Shown here: in pieces, positions 17,428-25,468 of the stretch
Numbering within the stretch: position 1 is the first letter of the stretch
Layout: each line of letters opens with the position of its first letter
Assembly (NCBI RefSeq): GCF_043195135.1
Contig: NZ_JBAFWP010000004.1
From: NCEH01 sp043195135
Lineage (GTDB): Bacteria; Pseudomonadota; Alphaproteobacteria; Rhizobiales; Xanthobacteraceae
DNA length: 64,000 bases
Strand: one strand, 5' to 3'
Notes under the pieces: generated by a model
Told to the model about the DNA's origin: nothing
Database searches by the model: none
What the model saw: the letters and a program-made list of their open reading frames with translations, nothing else
Program-made: the position numbers and the translations under genes

Positions 17428-20387
17428 GCCGCCTGTCCTCCGGCGGCCTGATCGACCGCGCAAGACCACTCGCCTTCACCTTCGACGGCACGTCCTACAA
17501 AGGGTTTGCGGGCGACACGCTCGCCTCCGCCCTGCTCGCCAACGACGTGCGGCTGGTGGGCCGCTCGTTCAAATATCACCGCCCGCGCGGCATCTTCTCC
17601 GCCGGCTCGGAGGAGCCGAACGCGCTGGTTGAATTGCGCTCCGGCGCCCGGCGCGAACCCAATACCCGCGCCACCACGGCGGAATTATACGAGGGACTGG
17701 AAGCGACCAGCCAGAACCGCTGGCCCTCGCTCGCCTTCGATCTTCTGAGCGTGAACCAATGGTTCTCGTCCTTCCTCGGCGCCGGATTCTACTACAAGAC
17801 CTTCATGTGGCCGGCGGCGCTGTGGGAAAAGCTGTACGAGCCCGCCATCCGCCGCGCCGCGGGGCTTGGGCGTGCGGCGGAAGAGGCGGACCCGGACAGC
17901 TATGAGAAGGCGTTCGCCTTCTGCGACGTGCTGGTGATCGGCGGCGGGCCCTCAGGCCTGCTCGCGGCGCTCACCGCCGGGCGCGCCGGGGCACGGGTGA
18001 TCCTGGCCGACGAGGACGCGATCCTCGGCGGCCGGCTGAACAGCGAGCGCACCATCATCGACGGCGCCGCGCCAGATGCCTTCCTTGCTACGACGCGGGC
18101 GGAACTCGAAGCGCTTCCCAATGTGCGGGTGATGCCGCGCACCACGGTGTTCGGCGTCTATGACGGCGGCACCTATGGCGCGCTGGAACGGGTGAGCGAC
18201 CATCTGCCGGTGCCGGCGCCGTTCCAGCCGCGCCAGCGCTATTGGAAGATCGTCGCGAAGCGCGCCATCCTGTGCGCCGGCGCCTTCGACCGGCCCATCG
18301 TGTTCGGCGGCAACGACCGGCCGGGCGTCATGTCCGTCCAGGCACTGCGCACCTATGCGGTGCGCTATGCGGTGGCGCCGGGCAGCAATGCCGTCGTATT
18401 CGCCAATAACGACCACGCCTGGAGCGCTGCCTTCGATACCGCCGATGCCGGAATGAAGGTCTCGGCCATCGTGGATGTGCGCGAGAGCCCGCCGGCAGCG
18501 CTCGTTGCCGGCGCCAAGGCCCGCAATATCCGCGTGATCGCCGCAGGCGCGGTGGTCGCGACCTCGGGCAAGCGGCTGTCGTCCCTCACCGTCCGCAGCC
18601 CCTCCGGCACTGAGACGATCGCCGCCCAGGTTCTCGCCATCTCCGGCGGCGCGACGCCGAACCTGGCTCTGACCAGTTATTTCGGCGGCCGGCCGAAATA
18701 CGAGGTCGCCATCGCCGCCTTCGTCCCCGATACCACCCCGCCCGGGCTCAGCGTGGCTGGCGCAGCGGCAGGGCAATTTTCGCTCGCCCAATGCTTTGCC
18801 ACTGGCGCCGCGCAGGGCGCTGCGGCGGCACGCGATGCGGGCTTCGCCGCCGAGCCGGCGCCGCTGCCCGAGGCCGGCGATACGCCGACCTCCCTGTCCG
18901 CCTTCTGGCATGTGGAGGGTTCGAAAGGGCTGGCGTTCGTGGATTTCCAGAACGACGTCTCGGCCAAGGATATCGCCATCGCCCATAAGGAGGGTTTCCG
19001 CGCGGTGGAATTGCTGAAGCGCTACACCACGCTCGGCATGGCGACCGACCAGGGCAAGTCCTCCAACATGGCGGGGCTCGCCATCATGGCCGAACTGACC
19101 GGCCTGGGCATCGGCGAGACCGGTACCACCTTGTTCCGCCCGCCCTTCACACCGGTGGCGCTGGGCGCGCTCGCGGGCCACCATCGCGAGAAGGACTTCC
19201 GCCCCACGCGGCCCACCCCCACCCATGACTGGGCGCGCAAGCAGGGCGCCGTGTTCGTGGAAACCGGGCTCTGGCTGCGCGCGCAATATTTCCCCAAGCC
19301 CGGCGAAACGGACTGGCTGGAAACCGTCACCCGCGAGGTCAAGGCGGTGCGCTCGTCGGTCGGCCTGATCGATGTCTCCACCTTCGGCAAGATCGACCTC
19401 CAGGGGCCGGACGTGGGAACCTTCCTCGACCGGGTCTATATCAACACCTTCTCCACCCTGGCGGTGGGCAAGGCCCGCTATGGCGTGATGCTGCGCGAGG
19501 ACGGCCTCGTGATGGACGACGGCACCACCGCCCGCCTCGCCGACGACCATTATGTGATGACCACCACCACGGCCAACGCCGCGAAAGTCTATCAGCACCT
19601 GGAATTCTGCCTCCAGGTGCTGTGGCCGGAGCTCGACGTTCAGCTCGCCTCCATCTCCGAACAATGGGCGCAGATCGCCATCGCCGGGCCGAAATCCCGC
19701 GAGGTGCTGGCCAAGGTGGTGGATGCGCCGCTCAACGTCTCCAACACCGGCCTGCCCTTCATGGGCGCGGTGGAGGGCAAGGTGATGGGCGGCGTGAAAG
19801 CGCGCATCTTCCGCCTCTCCTTCTCCGGCGAGCTGGGGTACGAGATCGCCGTCCCCACCCGCCACGGCGAAGCGCTGACGCGGGCGCTGATGGCCGCGGG
19901 CGCGCCGTTCGGCATCACCCCCTACGGCACTGAGGCGCTGGGCGTGATGCGCATCGAGAAGGGTCATGTCTCCGGCAACGAACTGACCGGGCAAACCAGC
20001 GCGCGCGATCTCGGCCTCGGCAAGATGGCGTCGACGAAGAAGGATTATATCGGCCGCGTCATGGCCGCGCGGCCCGCCTTCGCCGATCCCGATCGTCCGG
20101 GCTTCATCGGTTTCAAGCCGGTAGACCGATCGCAGCGTCTGCGGGCCGGCGCCCATTTTCTGCCCCTTGGCGCCGCGCCGGTGATGGCGAACGACGAGGG
20201 CTATATGAGTTCGGTCGCCTATTCGCCCACCCTCGGCCATTGGATCGGCCTCGGGTTCCTGAAGGGCGGCCGGGCACGGATCGGCCAGAAGGTGCGCGCC
20301 TATGACCCGGTCCGGGGCGGCGACATCACGGTGGAAGTGTGCGATCCGGGCTTCGTCGATCCGGAAGGGGAGCGGCTGCGTGTCTGA
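17424..20387 (+). CDS. mgdC: N-methylglutamate dehydrogenase subunit C (sarcosine oxidase alpha-like)
   Basis: 987 residues. An N-terminal ferredoxin-like region (FTFDGTSYKGFAGDTLASALLAN) precedes an NAD-binding fold with LVIGGGPSGLLAAL near residue 170. A C-terminal aminomethyltransferase (GcvT-like) half begins near residue 600 (GLIDVSTFGKIDLQGPDVGTFLDRV, SFSGELGYEIAVPTRHG). By analogy with SoxA, the methyl carbon released by the flavin site would be passed to tetrahydrofolate here to make methylene-tetrahydrofolate. The start is a GTG overlapping the mgdB stop; an upstream in-frame ATG would run through mgdB. The stop is overlapped by mgdD. Confidence 0.9.
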   Translation: MSRLSSGGLIDRARPLAFTFDGTSYKGFAGDTLASALLANDVRLVGRSFKYHRPRGIFSAGSEEPNALVELRSGARREPNTRATTAELYEGLEATSQNRWPSLAFDLLSVNQWFSSFLGAGFYYKTFMWPAALWEKLYEPAIRRAAGLGRAAEEADPDSYEKAFAFCDVLVIGGGPSGLLAALTAGRAGARVILADEDAILGGRLNSERTIIDGAAPDAFLATTRAELEALPNVRVMPRTTVFGVYDGGTYGALERVSDHLPVPAPFQPRQRYWKIVAKRAILCAGAFDRPIVFGGNDRPGVMSVQALRTYAVRYAVAPGSNAVVFANNDHAWSAAFDTADAGMKVSAIVDVRESPPAALVAGAKARNIRVIAAGAVVATSGKRLSSLTVRSPSGTETIAAQVLAISGGATPNLALTSYFGGRPKYEVAIAAFVPDTTPPGLSVAGAAAGQFSLAQCFATGAAQGAAAARDAGFAAEPAPLPEAGDTPTSLSAFWHVEGSKGLAFVDFQNDVSAKDIAIAHKEGFRAVELLKRYTTLGMATDQGKSSNMAGLAIMAELTGLGIGETGTTLFRPPFTPVALGALAGHHREKDFRPTRPTPTHDWARKQGAVFVETGLWLRAQYFPKPGETDWLETVTREVKAVRSSVGLIDVSTFGKIDLQGPDVGTFLDRVYINTFSTLAVGKARYGVMLREDGLVMDDGTTARLADDHYVMTTTTANAAKVYQHLEFCLQVLWPELDVQLASISEQWAQIAIAGPKSREVLAKVVDAPLNVSNTGLPFMGAVEGKVMGGVKARIFRLSFSGELGYEIAVPTRHGEALTRALMAAGAPFGITPYGTEALGVMRIEKGHVSGNELTGQTSARDLGLGKMASTKKDYIGRVMAARPAFADPDRPGFIGFKPVDRSQRLRAGAHFLPLGAAPVMANDEGYMSSVAYSPTLGHWIGLGFLKGGRARIGQKVRAYDPVRGGDITVEVCDPGFVDPEGERLRV

Positions 20388-20994
20388 CCTTCTTGCAGAA
20401 ATTTCCCCAAGCGCTCTCATACCCGAGGGATATTACGGCGTGCGCGGATCCGCGCCCGGTGTCGTGGCGGCGCTGCTCAGCCCGCTCGCGCTCGCCAATG
20501 TGGTGGTGCGCCGGGAAGGGCTCGACACCGTGGCCGAGCTTGCGCTGGAGCGGCTTGGCGTCATGCTGCCGCGCGGGCCGCGCACCGCATCCGCCGGCGA
20601 TCTCACGCTGGTGGGCACCGGGCCGGGGCGGTTCCTGGTCGTTGGCGAGGGCATCACCGGCGATCCGCTGCTGGCGCGGCTGGCCCATGCCTTCGGCAAG
20701 ACCGCCGCGCTCACGGACCAGAGCGACGGCCAGATGGTGATTCAGCTTTCCGGTCCGCGCACCCGCGATGCGCTTGCCAAGCTGGTGCCGCTCGATCTCG
20801 ACCCGAGCGCCTTTAAGGCCGGCGATGCGGCGGCGACACTGGTGGCGCTGATCCCCGTTTTGATCTGGCAGACGGATGGGGCGCCCACCTATCGTTTCGC
20901 GGTGCCGCGCTCCTTCTTGCCAGCATTCCTGCGGGCGCTGGTCGGAGCGGGCGCGGAATTCGGCCTTCAGCTCACGGGCACGGGGCGAGGTTGA
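20380..20994 (+). CDS. mgdD: N-methylglutamate dehydrogenase subunit D (sarcosine oxidase gamma-like)
   Basis: 204 residues of the SoxG type. The short N-terminus (VSDLLAEISPSALIPEGYYG) is followed by VVVRREGLDTVAELALERLG, GPGRFLVVGEG and TDQSDGQMVIQLSGPRTRDALAKLVPLDL. It is a structural subunit of the heterotetramer and has no cofactor motif of its own. The GTG start overlaps mgdC by eight bases, with GGAAGGGGAG just upstream. This subunit is the least conserved of the four; the assignment rests on sequence plus position. Confidence 0.88.
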   Translation: MSDLLAEISPSALIPEGYYGVRGSAPGVVAALLSPLALANVVVRREGLDTVAELALERLGVMLPRGPRTASAGDLTLVGTGPGRFLVVGEGITGDPLLARLAHAFGKTAALTDQSDGQMVIQLSGPRTRDALAKLVPLDLDPSAFKAGDAAATLVALIPVLIWQTDGAPTYRFAVPRSFLPAFLRALVGAGAEFGLQLTGTGRG

Positions 20995-21057
20995 AGGCGG
21001 CGCGCCGCGCGCTTTCCGCTCCCCGCCCGCATTCCCCTTCGACGTGATGGATGTCCC

Positions 21058-21927
21058 ATGACCACGCCTTCCGACCAGTTCGTTCTCGCCTTTTCCTGCC
21101 CCAACCGCCCCGGCATCGTCGCCGGCGTCTCGACCTTCCTGTTCCAGCACGGCTGCAACATTCTGGAAGCCCAGCAGTTCGACGATACGGAGAGCGGCCG
21201 CTTCTTCATGCGCGTGGTGTTCAACGTTGTGGAGGGCGATGCGACCCTCGCCTCCCTTCGCGCCCAGTTCGAGGAGGTGGCGCAGCCGCTGAACCTGCAA
21301 TGGACGCTGCGCTCGCCGAACGAGAAGCGGCGCGTGCTGCTGCTCGCCTCCAAGTTCGACCATTGCCTCGCGGATCTGCTATATCGCTGGCGCATCGGGG
21401 AAATCCCCATGGAGGTGACGGGGATCATCTCCAACCATCCGCGCGAGACCTATGCGCATCTGGATTTCGACGGCATCCCGTTCCACCACCTGCCGGTGAC
21501 AAAGGCGACCAAGCTGGAGCAGGAAACCCAGATCTGGGGCCTGTTCCAATCCACCCGCTCGGATCTGGCGGTGCTTGCGCGCTACATGCAGGTGCTCTCC
21601 GACGGGCTCTCGGCCAAGCTGTCGGGCAAGTGCATCAATATCCACCATTCCTTCCTGCCCGGCTTCAAGGGCGCCAAGCCCTATCACCAGGCCCATTTGC
21701 GGGGCGTGAAGCTGATCGGCGCCACGGCCCATTACGTGACCTCGGACCTCGACGAAGGCCCGATCATCGAACAGGACGTGGAGCGCATCAGCCACCAGGA
21801 CAGCCCGGAAGATTTGGTGCGCAAGGGCCGCGACATCGAGCGGCGGGTGCTGGCGCGCGCGCTCTCCTGGCATGTGCAGGACCGGGTGATTCCCAACGGC
21901 CACAAGACCGTGGTCTTCCGCGACTGA
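21058..21927 (+). CDS. purU: Formyltetrahydrofolate deformylase
   Basis: 289 residues. An N-terminal ACT domain (FVLAFSCPNRPGIVAGVSTFLFQHGCNIL) is followed by the formyltransferase-like catalytic domain with GIISNHPRE, INIHHSFLPGFKGAKPYHQA and GATAHYVTSDLDEGPIIEQD. These include the conserved Asn, His and Asp of the hydrolase. PurU hydrolyses 10-formyl-tetrahydrofolate to formate and tetrahydrofolate. Its place just after mgdABCD suggests it frees folate and yields formate from methyl carbon entering through N-methylglutamate oxidation. The gap from mgdD is 63 bases, so co-transcription is likely. Confidence 0.95.
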   Translation: MTTPSDQFVLAFSCPNRPGIVAGVSTFLFQHGCNILEAQQFDDTESGRFFMRVVFNVVEGDATLASLRAQFEEVAQPLNLQWTLRSPNEKRRVLLLASKFDHCLADLLYRWRIGEIPMEVTGIISNHPRETYAHLDFDGIPFHHLPVTKATKLEQETQIWGLFQSTRSDLAVLARYMQVLSDGLSAKLSGKCINIHHSFLPGFKGAKPYHQAHLRGVKLIGATAHYVTSDLDEGPIIEQDVERISHQDSPEDLVRKGRDIERRVLARALSWHVQDRVIPNGHKTVVFRD

Positions 21928-22028
21928 CCCCGTCGGCGGCGCCCAGCCGGCGCCCGTGCCCGGATCCAGTGAACCAGACCGCGCCTCCAGCGTTTATGAC
22001 GTTAGGTCAAACAGCCCTGGAGAAGACC

Positions 22029-22229
22029 ATGTCTCGCGGAACAACCCTCACCATGGGAGCCGTCGTCCTGGTCGCGGCCATGACGGCGGCGGTTCTGTTT
22101 TCCGGTCGCGGAACACCTGATCCGACGGAAACCGCGCCGCGCAATGTGCCCTCGGTCACCGATCCCGCGCCGCCCACCACCTCGCCCGCCACGCCACCGG
22201 GCGTCACGCCGTCCAATCCGGTTCGCTGA
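22029..22229 (+). CDS. Small membrane-anchored Pro/Thr-rich hypothetical protein
   Basis: 66 residues. MSRGTTLTMGAVVLVAAMTAAVLF forms a single N-terminal membrane segment, and the rest (TETAPRNVPSVTDPAPPTTSPATPPGVTP) is a disordered Pro/Thr tail. GGAG six bases before the ATG supports translation. No family is recognised, and low-complexity tails give weak coding evidence. It lies between purU and the ureide genes and may belong to neither. Confidence 0.5.
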   Translation: MSRGTTLTMGAVVLVAAMTAAVLFSGRGTPDPTETAPRNVPSVTDPAPPTTSPATPPGVTPSNPVR

Positions 22230-22234
22230 CAGAG

Positions 22235-22279
22235 TGCATGCAATGGCGATTTGAACGTCTATTAAAAATGCATTTGCAT
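22235..22279 (+). promoter_or_regulatory. Candidate GntR operator region upstream of atzF
   Basis: TGCATGCAAT (reverse complement ATTGCATGCA) and, 24 bases on, the inverted repeat ATGCATTTGCAT stand in an AT-rich part of the atzF leader. The same ATTGCATGCA decamer recurs upstream of the ABC/atzGEH operon, suggesting shared control by the GntR regulator coded between the two units. Evidence is motif recurrence only. Confidence 0.4.
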
Positions 22280-22469
22280 AATTTTTGGACGCCATTCGGG
22301 TGCGGCGAAGGGGGATCCTTTCCCGTTGAAACGGCCGCGCCACCCGCGGTGGCGGTCTGCTTTTCCCGTGCCCGCGCGCCTTTCCGGAGGCGCGCGGGGC
22401 GCGCGTCCTGACCGCCCGGTCTGGCCCGGTTCCTGCTTGGCGCATGGCGAATACGCTTCGGAGTTGCGC

Positions 22470-24263
22470 ATGCAAACGGTCGCCAGTCTTCTCGCCGCCC
22501 ACCGCCAAGGAACAGGCTCGCCCAGCGACACCGTACGCCAGACCTATGCACGCATCGCCGCCCATAACGACCCGGCGATGTTCATCACCCTGCGCCCGGA
22601 AGCGGACGTGCTGGCGGATGCGGCCGCGCTGGAGCGGACCGGCGACACGCACCTGCCGCTGTACGGCATTCCCATCGCGGTGAAGGACAATATCGACGTC
22701 GCCGGCCTGCCCACCACCGCCGCCTGCCCTGCCTTCGCATACCAGCCGGACGCCGATGCCACGGTCATCGCCCGGCTGAAGGCGGCGGGCGGGCTCATCA
22801 TCGGCAAGACCAATCTCGACCAGTTCGCCACCGGCCTCGTCGGCACGCGCTCGCCCTATGGCATCCCGCGCAATGCCTTCAAAGCCGACCTCGTGCCGGG
22901 CGGCTCGTCCTCCGGCTCGGCCTCGGCGGTCTCTGCCGGCATCGTGCCGTTGGCGCTGGGCACGGACACCGCCGGCTCGGGCCGGGTTCCGGCCATGCTT
23001 CAGAACATCGTCGGCGTGAAGCCGAGCCTCGGCCTCGTGCCCAATACCGGCCTCGTGCCCGCCTGCCGCACGCTGGACGCCATCTCCATCTTCGCGTTGA
23101 CGGTGGACGATGCCATGGCGGCGCTTCAGGTGATGGCGGGCTTCGACCCGGCGGACGCCTTTTCCCGTGCCCTGCCGCTTGGGCCGATGGCGGCGCCGGC
23201 GGTGCCAGTGCTCGGCATCCTGCCGGCGGCGCAGCGCGAATTCTTCGGCGATGAAGACGCCGCCAAGGCCTACGAGGATGCGCTCGATCGGCTCAAGGCC
23301 CTGGGCGCGGAGCTGGTGGAATTCGACTATGCGCCCTTCGCCGAAACCGCGCGGCTGCTCTATGAAGGCCCCTGGGTGACCGAGCGCTGGATTGTCGCCG
23401 AAAAGCTGCTCACGACCAATCCCGAAGCCGTCCATCCGGTGACGCGCACGATCACGGAAGCGGGCGCCAAGGCGAGCGCTGCCGACCTGTTCCGCGCGCT
23501 CTATCGCCTGCAGGAGCTGAAGGCCAAGGTGAAGCCGGTGCTCGCATCGCTCGATGCCATCGTCCTGCCGACCGCGCCCACGGCCTATACGCTGGAAGCC
23601 GTGCTGGCGGACCCGATCCGCCTCAATTCGCACAACGGCACCTACACCAATTTCGTCAATCTGCTGGACATGTGCGGCACAGCCGTGCCGGCCGCAATCG
23701 CCGCAAGTGGCGTGCCGTATGGCATCACGCTGCTGGCTCCCGCCGGCAATGATGCCAAGCTTGCCGCCATCGCCCGCACCTTCGCGGCCGCAACCGGCCT
23801 GCCGCTGGGTGCGAGCGGGGAAACCGCCCCGCCAGTCGCGCCGCTGCCGCCCGCCGCCGAGGAAGGGAGGCTCGATATCTGCGTGTTCGGCGCCCACTTG
23901 TCCGGCATGGGCTTGAACGGGGAACTGGTTGCCCTTGGCGGACGGCTGGTCGGAGCGGTGGAGACGGCGCCGCTCTATCGCATGTCACTGCTGTCCGGCG
24001 GCGTGCCCCGTCCGGGGGTCACCCGCGTCAGTGCGGGCGGCGCATCGCTTGCGGGCGAAGTGTGGTCCCTGCCGTTCGAGGGGGTCGGCCGCCTGCTGGC
24101 GCAGATTCCCGCGCCGCTCGGCCTCGGCAACGTCGTCCTGGCGGACGGAACGCGCGTCGCCGGCTTCCTGGCCGAGGCGGCCGGCGTCGAGGGGTGCATC
24201 GACATCACCGCCTTCGGGGGTTTCCGCCCCTATGTGGAGAGTCTTGCCGCTAAGTCCGCCTGA
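22470..24263 (+). CDS. atzF: Allophanate hydrolase
   Basis: 597 residues in two parts. Residues 1-450 are an amidase-signature domain with the Ser-cisSer-Lys triad: Lys72 in AVKDN, Ser146 in GGSSSGSA and Ser170 in TDTAGSGR. The spacings equal those I recall for AtzF of Pseudomonas sp. ADP. Residues of about 480-597 form the small C-terminal domain (LDICVFGAHLSGMGLNGEL... and the FRPYVESLA end) found in AtzF/urea amidolyase-type hydrolases. It hydrolyses allophanate to ammonia and CO2. GGAG about seven bases upstream fits the ATG. It converges on the gntR end of the minus-strand atzGEH unit. Confidence 0.93.
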   Translation: MQTVASLLAAHRQGTGSPSDTVRQTYARIAAHNDPAMFITLRPEADVLADAAALERTGDTHLPLYGIPIAVKDNIDVAGLPTTAACPAFAYQPDADATVIARLKAAGGLIIGKTNLDQFATGLVGTRSPYGIPRNAFKADLVPGGSSSGSASAVSAGIVPLALGTDTAGSGRVPAMLQNIVGVKPSLGLVPNTGLVPACRTLDAISIFALTVDDAMAALQVMAGFDPADAFSRALPLGPMAAPAVPVLGILPAAQREFFGDEDAAKAYEDALDRLKALGAELVEFDYAPFAETARLLYEGPWVTERWIVAEKLLTTNPEAVHPVTRTITEAGAKASAADLFRALYRLQELKAKVKPVLASLDAIVLPTAPTAYTLEAVLADPIRLNSHNGTYTNFVNLLDMCGTAVPAAIAASGVPYGITLLAPAGNDAKLAAIARTFAAATGLPLGASGETAPPVAPLPPAAEEGRLDICVFGAHLSGMGLNGELVALGGRLVGAVETAPLYRMSLLSGGVPRPGVTRVSAGGASLAGEVWSLPFEGVGRLLAQIPAPLGLGNVVLADGTRVAGFLAEAAGVEGCIDITAFGGFRPYVESLAAKSA

Positions 24264-24273
24264 CCCTGCGGTT

Positions 24274-24296
24274 TGAGGCCGCCAAGCGCGGCCTCA
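24274..24296. terminator. Hairpin between convergent atzF and gntR
   Basis: TGAGGCCGC and GCGGCCTCA form a perfect nine-base stem around CAAGC, 11 bases beyond the atzF stop and touching the gntR stop. No T-run follows in either direction, so it is a probable bidirectional termination or mRNA-stabilising hairpin, not a canonical intrinsic terminator. Confidence 0.55.
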
Positions 24297-25007
24297 CACG
24301 CTTTCGGCATAGCGCTCATAGGCGATCTCGACCGTGATGATGTGCGCGCGCATGGCGCTCGCGGCCTCCGCCTTGTCGCCGCGCAGGATCGCGGTGACCA
24401 CCTGGTCGTGCTCCGCATAGGACAGCGCGAGACGGCCGAGATTGCGGAATTGCGCGCGCCGGAACGGCTGGAGCCGCGCCCGCGTCGCGAGCGTGATCTC
24501 GGCCAGATAATCATTATGCGCCCCGCCATACAGGAAGGTGTGGAAGCGCTCGTTCAGGAAGGTGTAGTTGGTCTCGTCGCCCCTGCGGGTGAGGTCGGCG
24601 AGATCCGCATGGATGGCCTGGAGCTGGCCGCGCTCCGCCGGCGTCATATGGAGCGCGCACAGGCCCGCGCACAGCGCCTCCAGCTCCGCCATTACATCGA
24701 ACATGCCGCGCAGGCGCTCGACGCTGGGCTTCGCCACCAAAGCGCTGCGATGAGGACGGGTCTCCACGAGGCCGGAGGCGGCGAGATCGCGGATGACCTC
24801 GCGCACCGGCGTGCGGGAGACCCCATAGCGGCGTGCGATTTCCATCTCCTCCAGCGGCGTGCCGGGCGCGATGCGGCCGCCGACGATGTCGTCGGCGATT
24901 TGCAGGCGCAATTCCTCGGTGCGCGTGACGCCGCGCGTCTGGGCGCGACGCCGGCGGGGCCGCGCGACGCGGGCAACCGCCTCGGTGGAGGACGCTGGAA
25001 GGCTCAT
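24294..25007 (-). CDS. GntR-family (FCD) transcriptional regulator of the ureide cluster
   Basis: 237 residues. The winged helix is LRLQIADDIVGGRIAPGTPLEEMEIARRYGVSRTPVREVIRDLAASGLVE. The FCD effector domain follows, with the helical metal-binding pattern around NERFHTFLYGGAHNDYLAEIT and ALSYAEHDQVVTAILRGD. It is the last gene of the minus-strand ABC-atzGEH unit and converges on atzF. FCD regulators usually repress adjacent catabolic operons until an organic acid or related ligand binds. Candidate operator motifs lie upstream of both atzF and the ABC substrate-binding gene. Confidence 0.9.
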   Translation of the reverse strand: MSLPASSTEAVARVARPRRRRAQTRGVTRTEELRLQIADDIVGGRIAPGTPLEEMEIARRYGVSRTPVREVIRDLAASGLVETRPHRSALVAKPSVERLRGMFDVMAELEALCAGLCALHMTPAERGQLQAIHADLADLTRRGDETNYTFLNERFHTFLYGGAHNDYLAEITLATRARLQPFRRAQFRNLGRLALSYAEHDQVVTAILRGDKAEAASAMRAHIITVEIAYERYAESV

Positions 25008-25061
25008 GACGCAACGCTACCGGATTCGCGGGACACGGGGAAAAGACCTTGCCTGAGGCAG

Positions 25062-25460
25062 TCAGACTGCACCGTCGGGCGGGCGGGGAATGGAGCTGAC
25101 ATGGGCCGCCACCACCTTCCATCCGTGCGGAAAGCGCACCCAGCTCTGCTGCTGGCGGCCGATCTGCCCCGGCGTGGAGGCGCGCTCGAACAGGGTGGAG
25201 GCGATGGCGAAATCCCGGCCGTAGGTGGTGATGACGGTTTGGCTCAGCGCGCGCATGAGCCCGGCGGCCGCGCGCGCCCGGCGAAACGCGCGGATGGCCT
25301 CCATGCCGTAAAGATTCTCCCCGCCGCCGTATCGAATGGTCCGAGGATCGTCGAAGAACAGATCTTCCAGCGTCGACACATCGTTGCCCACCAACGCCGC
25401 CTCATAGCGCGCGAAGGCTTCCGCGACCTCGGCCACGACTTCGGGAATGTCGATCTCCAT
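25062..25460 (-). CDS. atzH: AtzH/HpxZ-like DUF3225 protein
   Basis: 132 residues of the NTF2-like DUF3225 family (MEIDIPEVVAEVAEAFARYEAALVGND, LFFDDPRTIRYGGGENLYG, SQTVITTYGRDFAIASTLF). In Pseudomonas sp. ADP, AtzH has been proposed to convert 1,3-dicarboxyurea to allophanate; Tyr22 and Arg46 were implicated, as I recall. Tyr19 and Arg43 here are both offset by three and are good candidates for the equivalents. HpxZ of oxalurate catabolism is the same family. The gene lies eight bases after atzE. Confidence 0.85.
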   Translation of the reverse strand: MEIDIPEVVAEVAEAFARYEAALVGNDVSTLEDLFFDDPRTIRYGGGENLYGMEAIRAFRRARAAAGLMRALSQTVITTYGRDFAIASTLFERASTPGQIGRQQQSWVRFPHGWKVVAAHVSSIPRPPDGAV

Positions 25461-25468
25461 GCGCGCTC

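Noticed and set aside
17952..20420. 822-codon minus-strand open frame opposite mgdC
   Set aside because: Typical GC-rich antisense shadow; mgdC on the plus strand has complete SoxA-type domains and overlapping partners.
15819..20994. Heterotetrameric sarcosine oxidase soxBDAG for betaine/choline catabolism
   Set aside because: Sequence alone allows it, but no glyA, dimethylglycine or betaine genes accompany it, whereas mgsABC and gmaS do.
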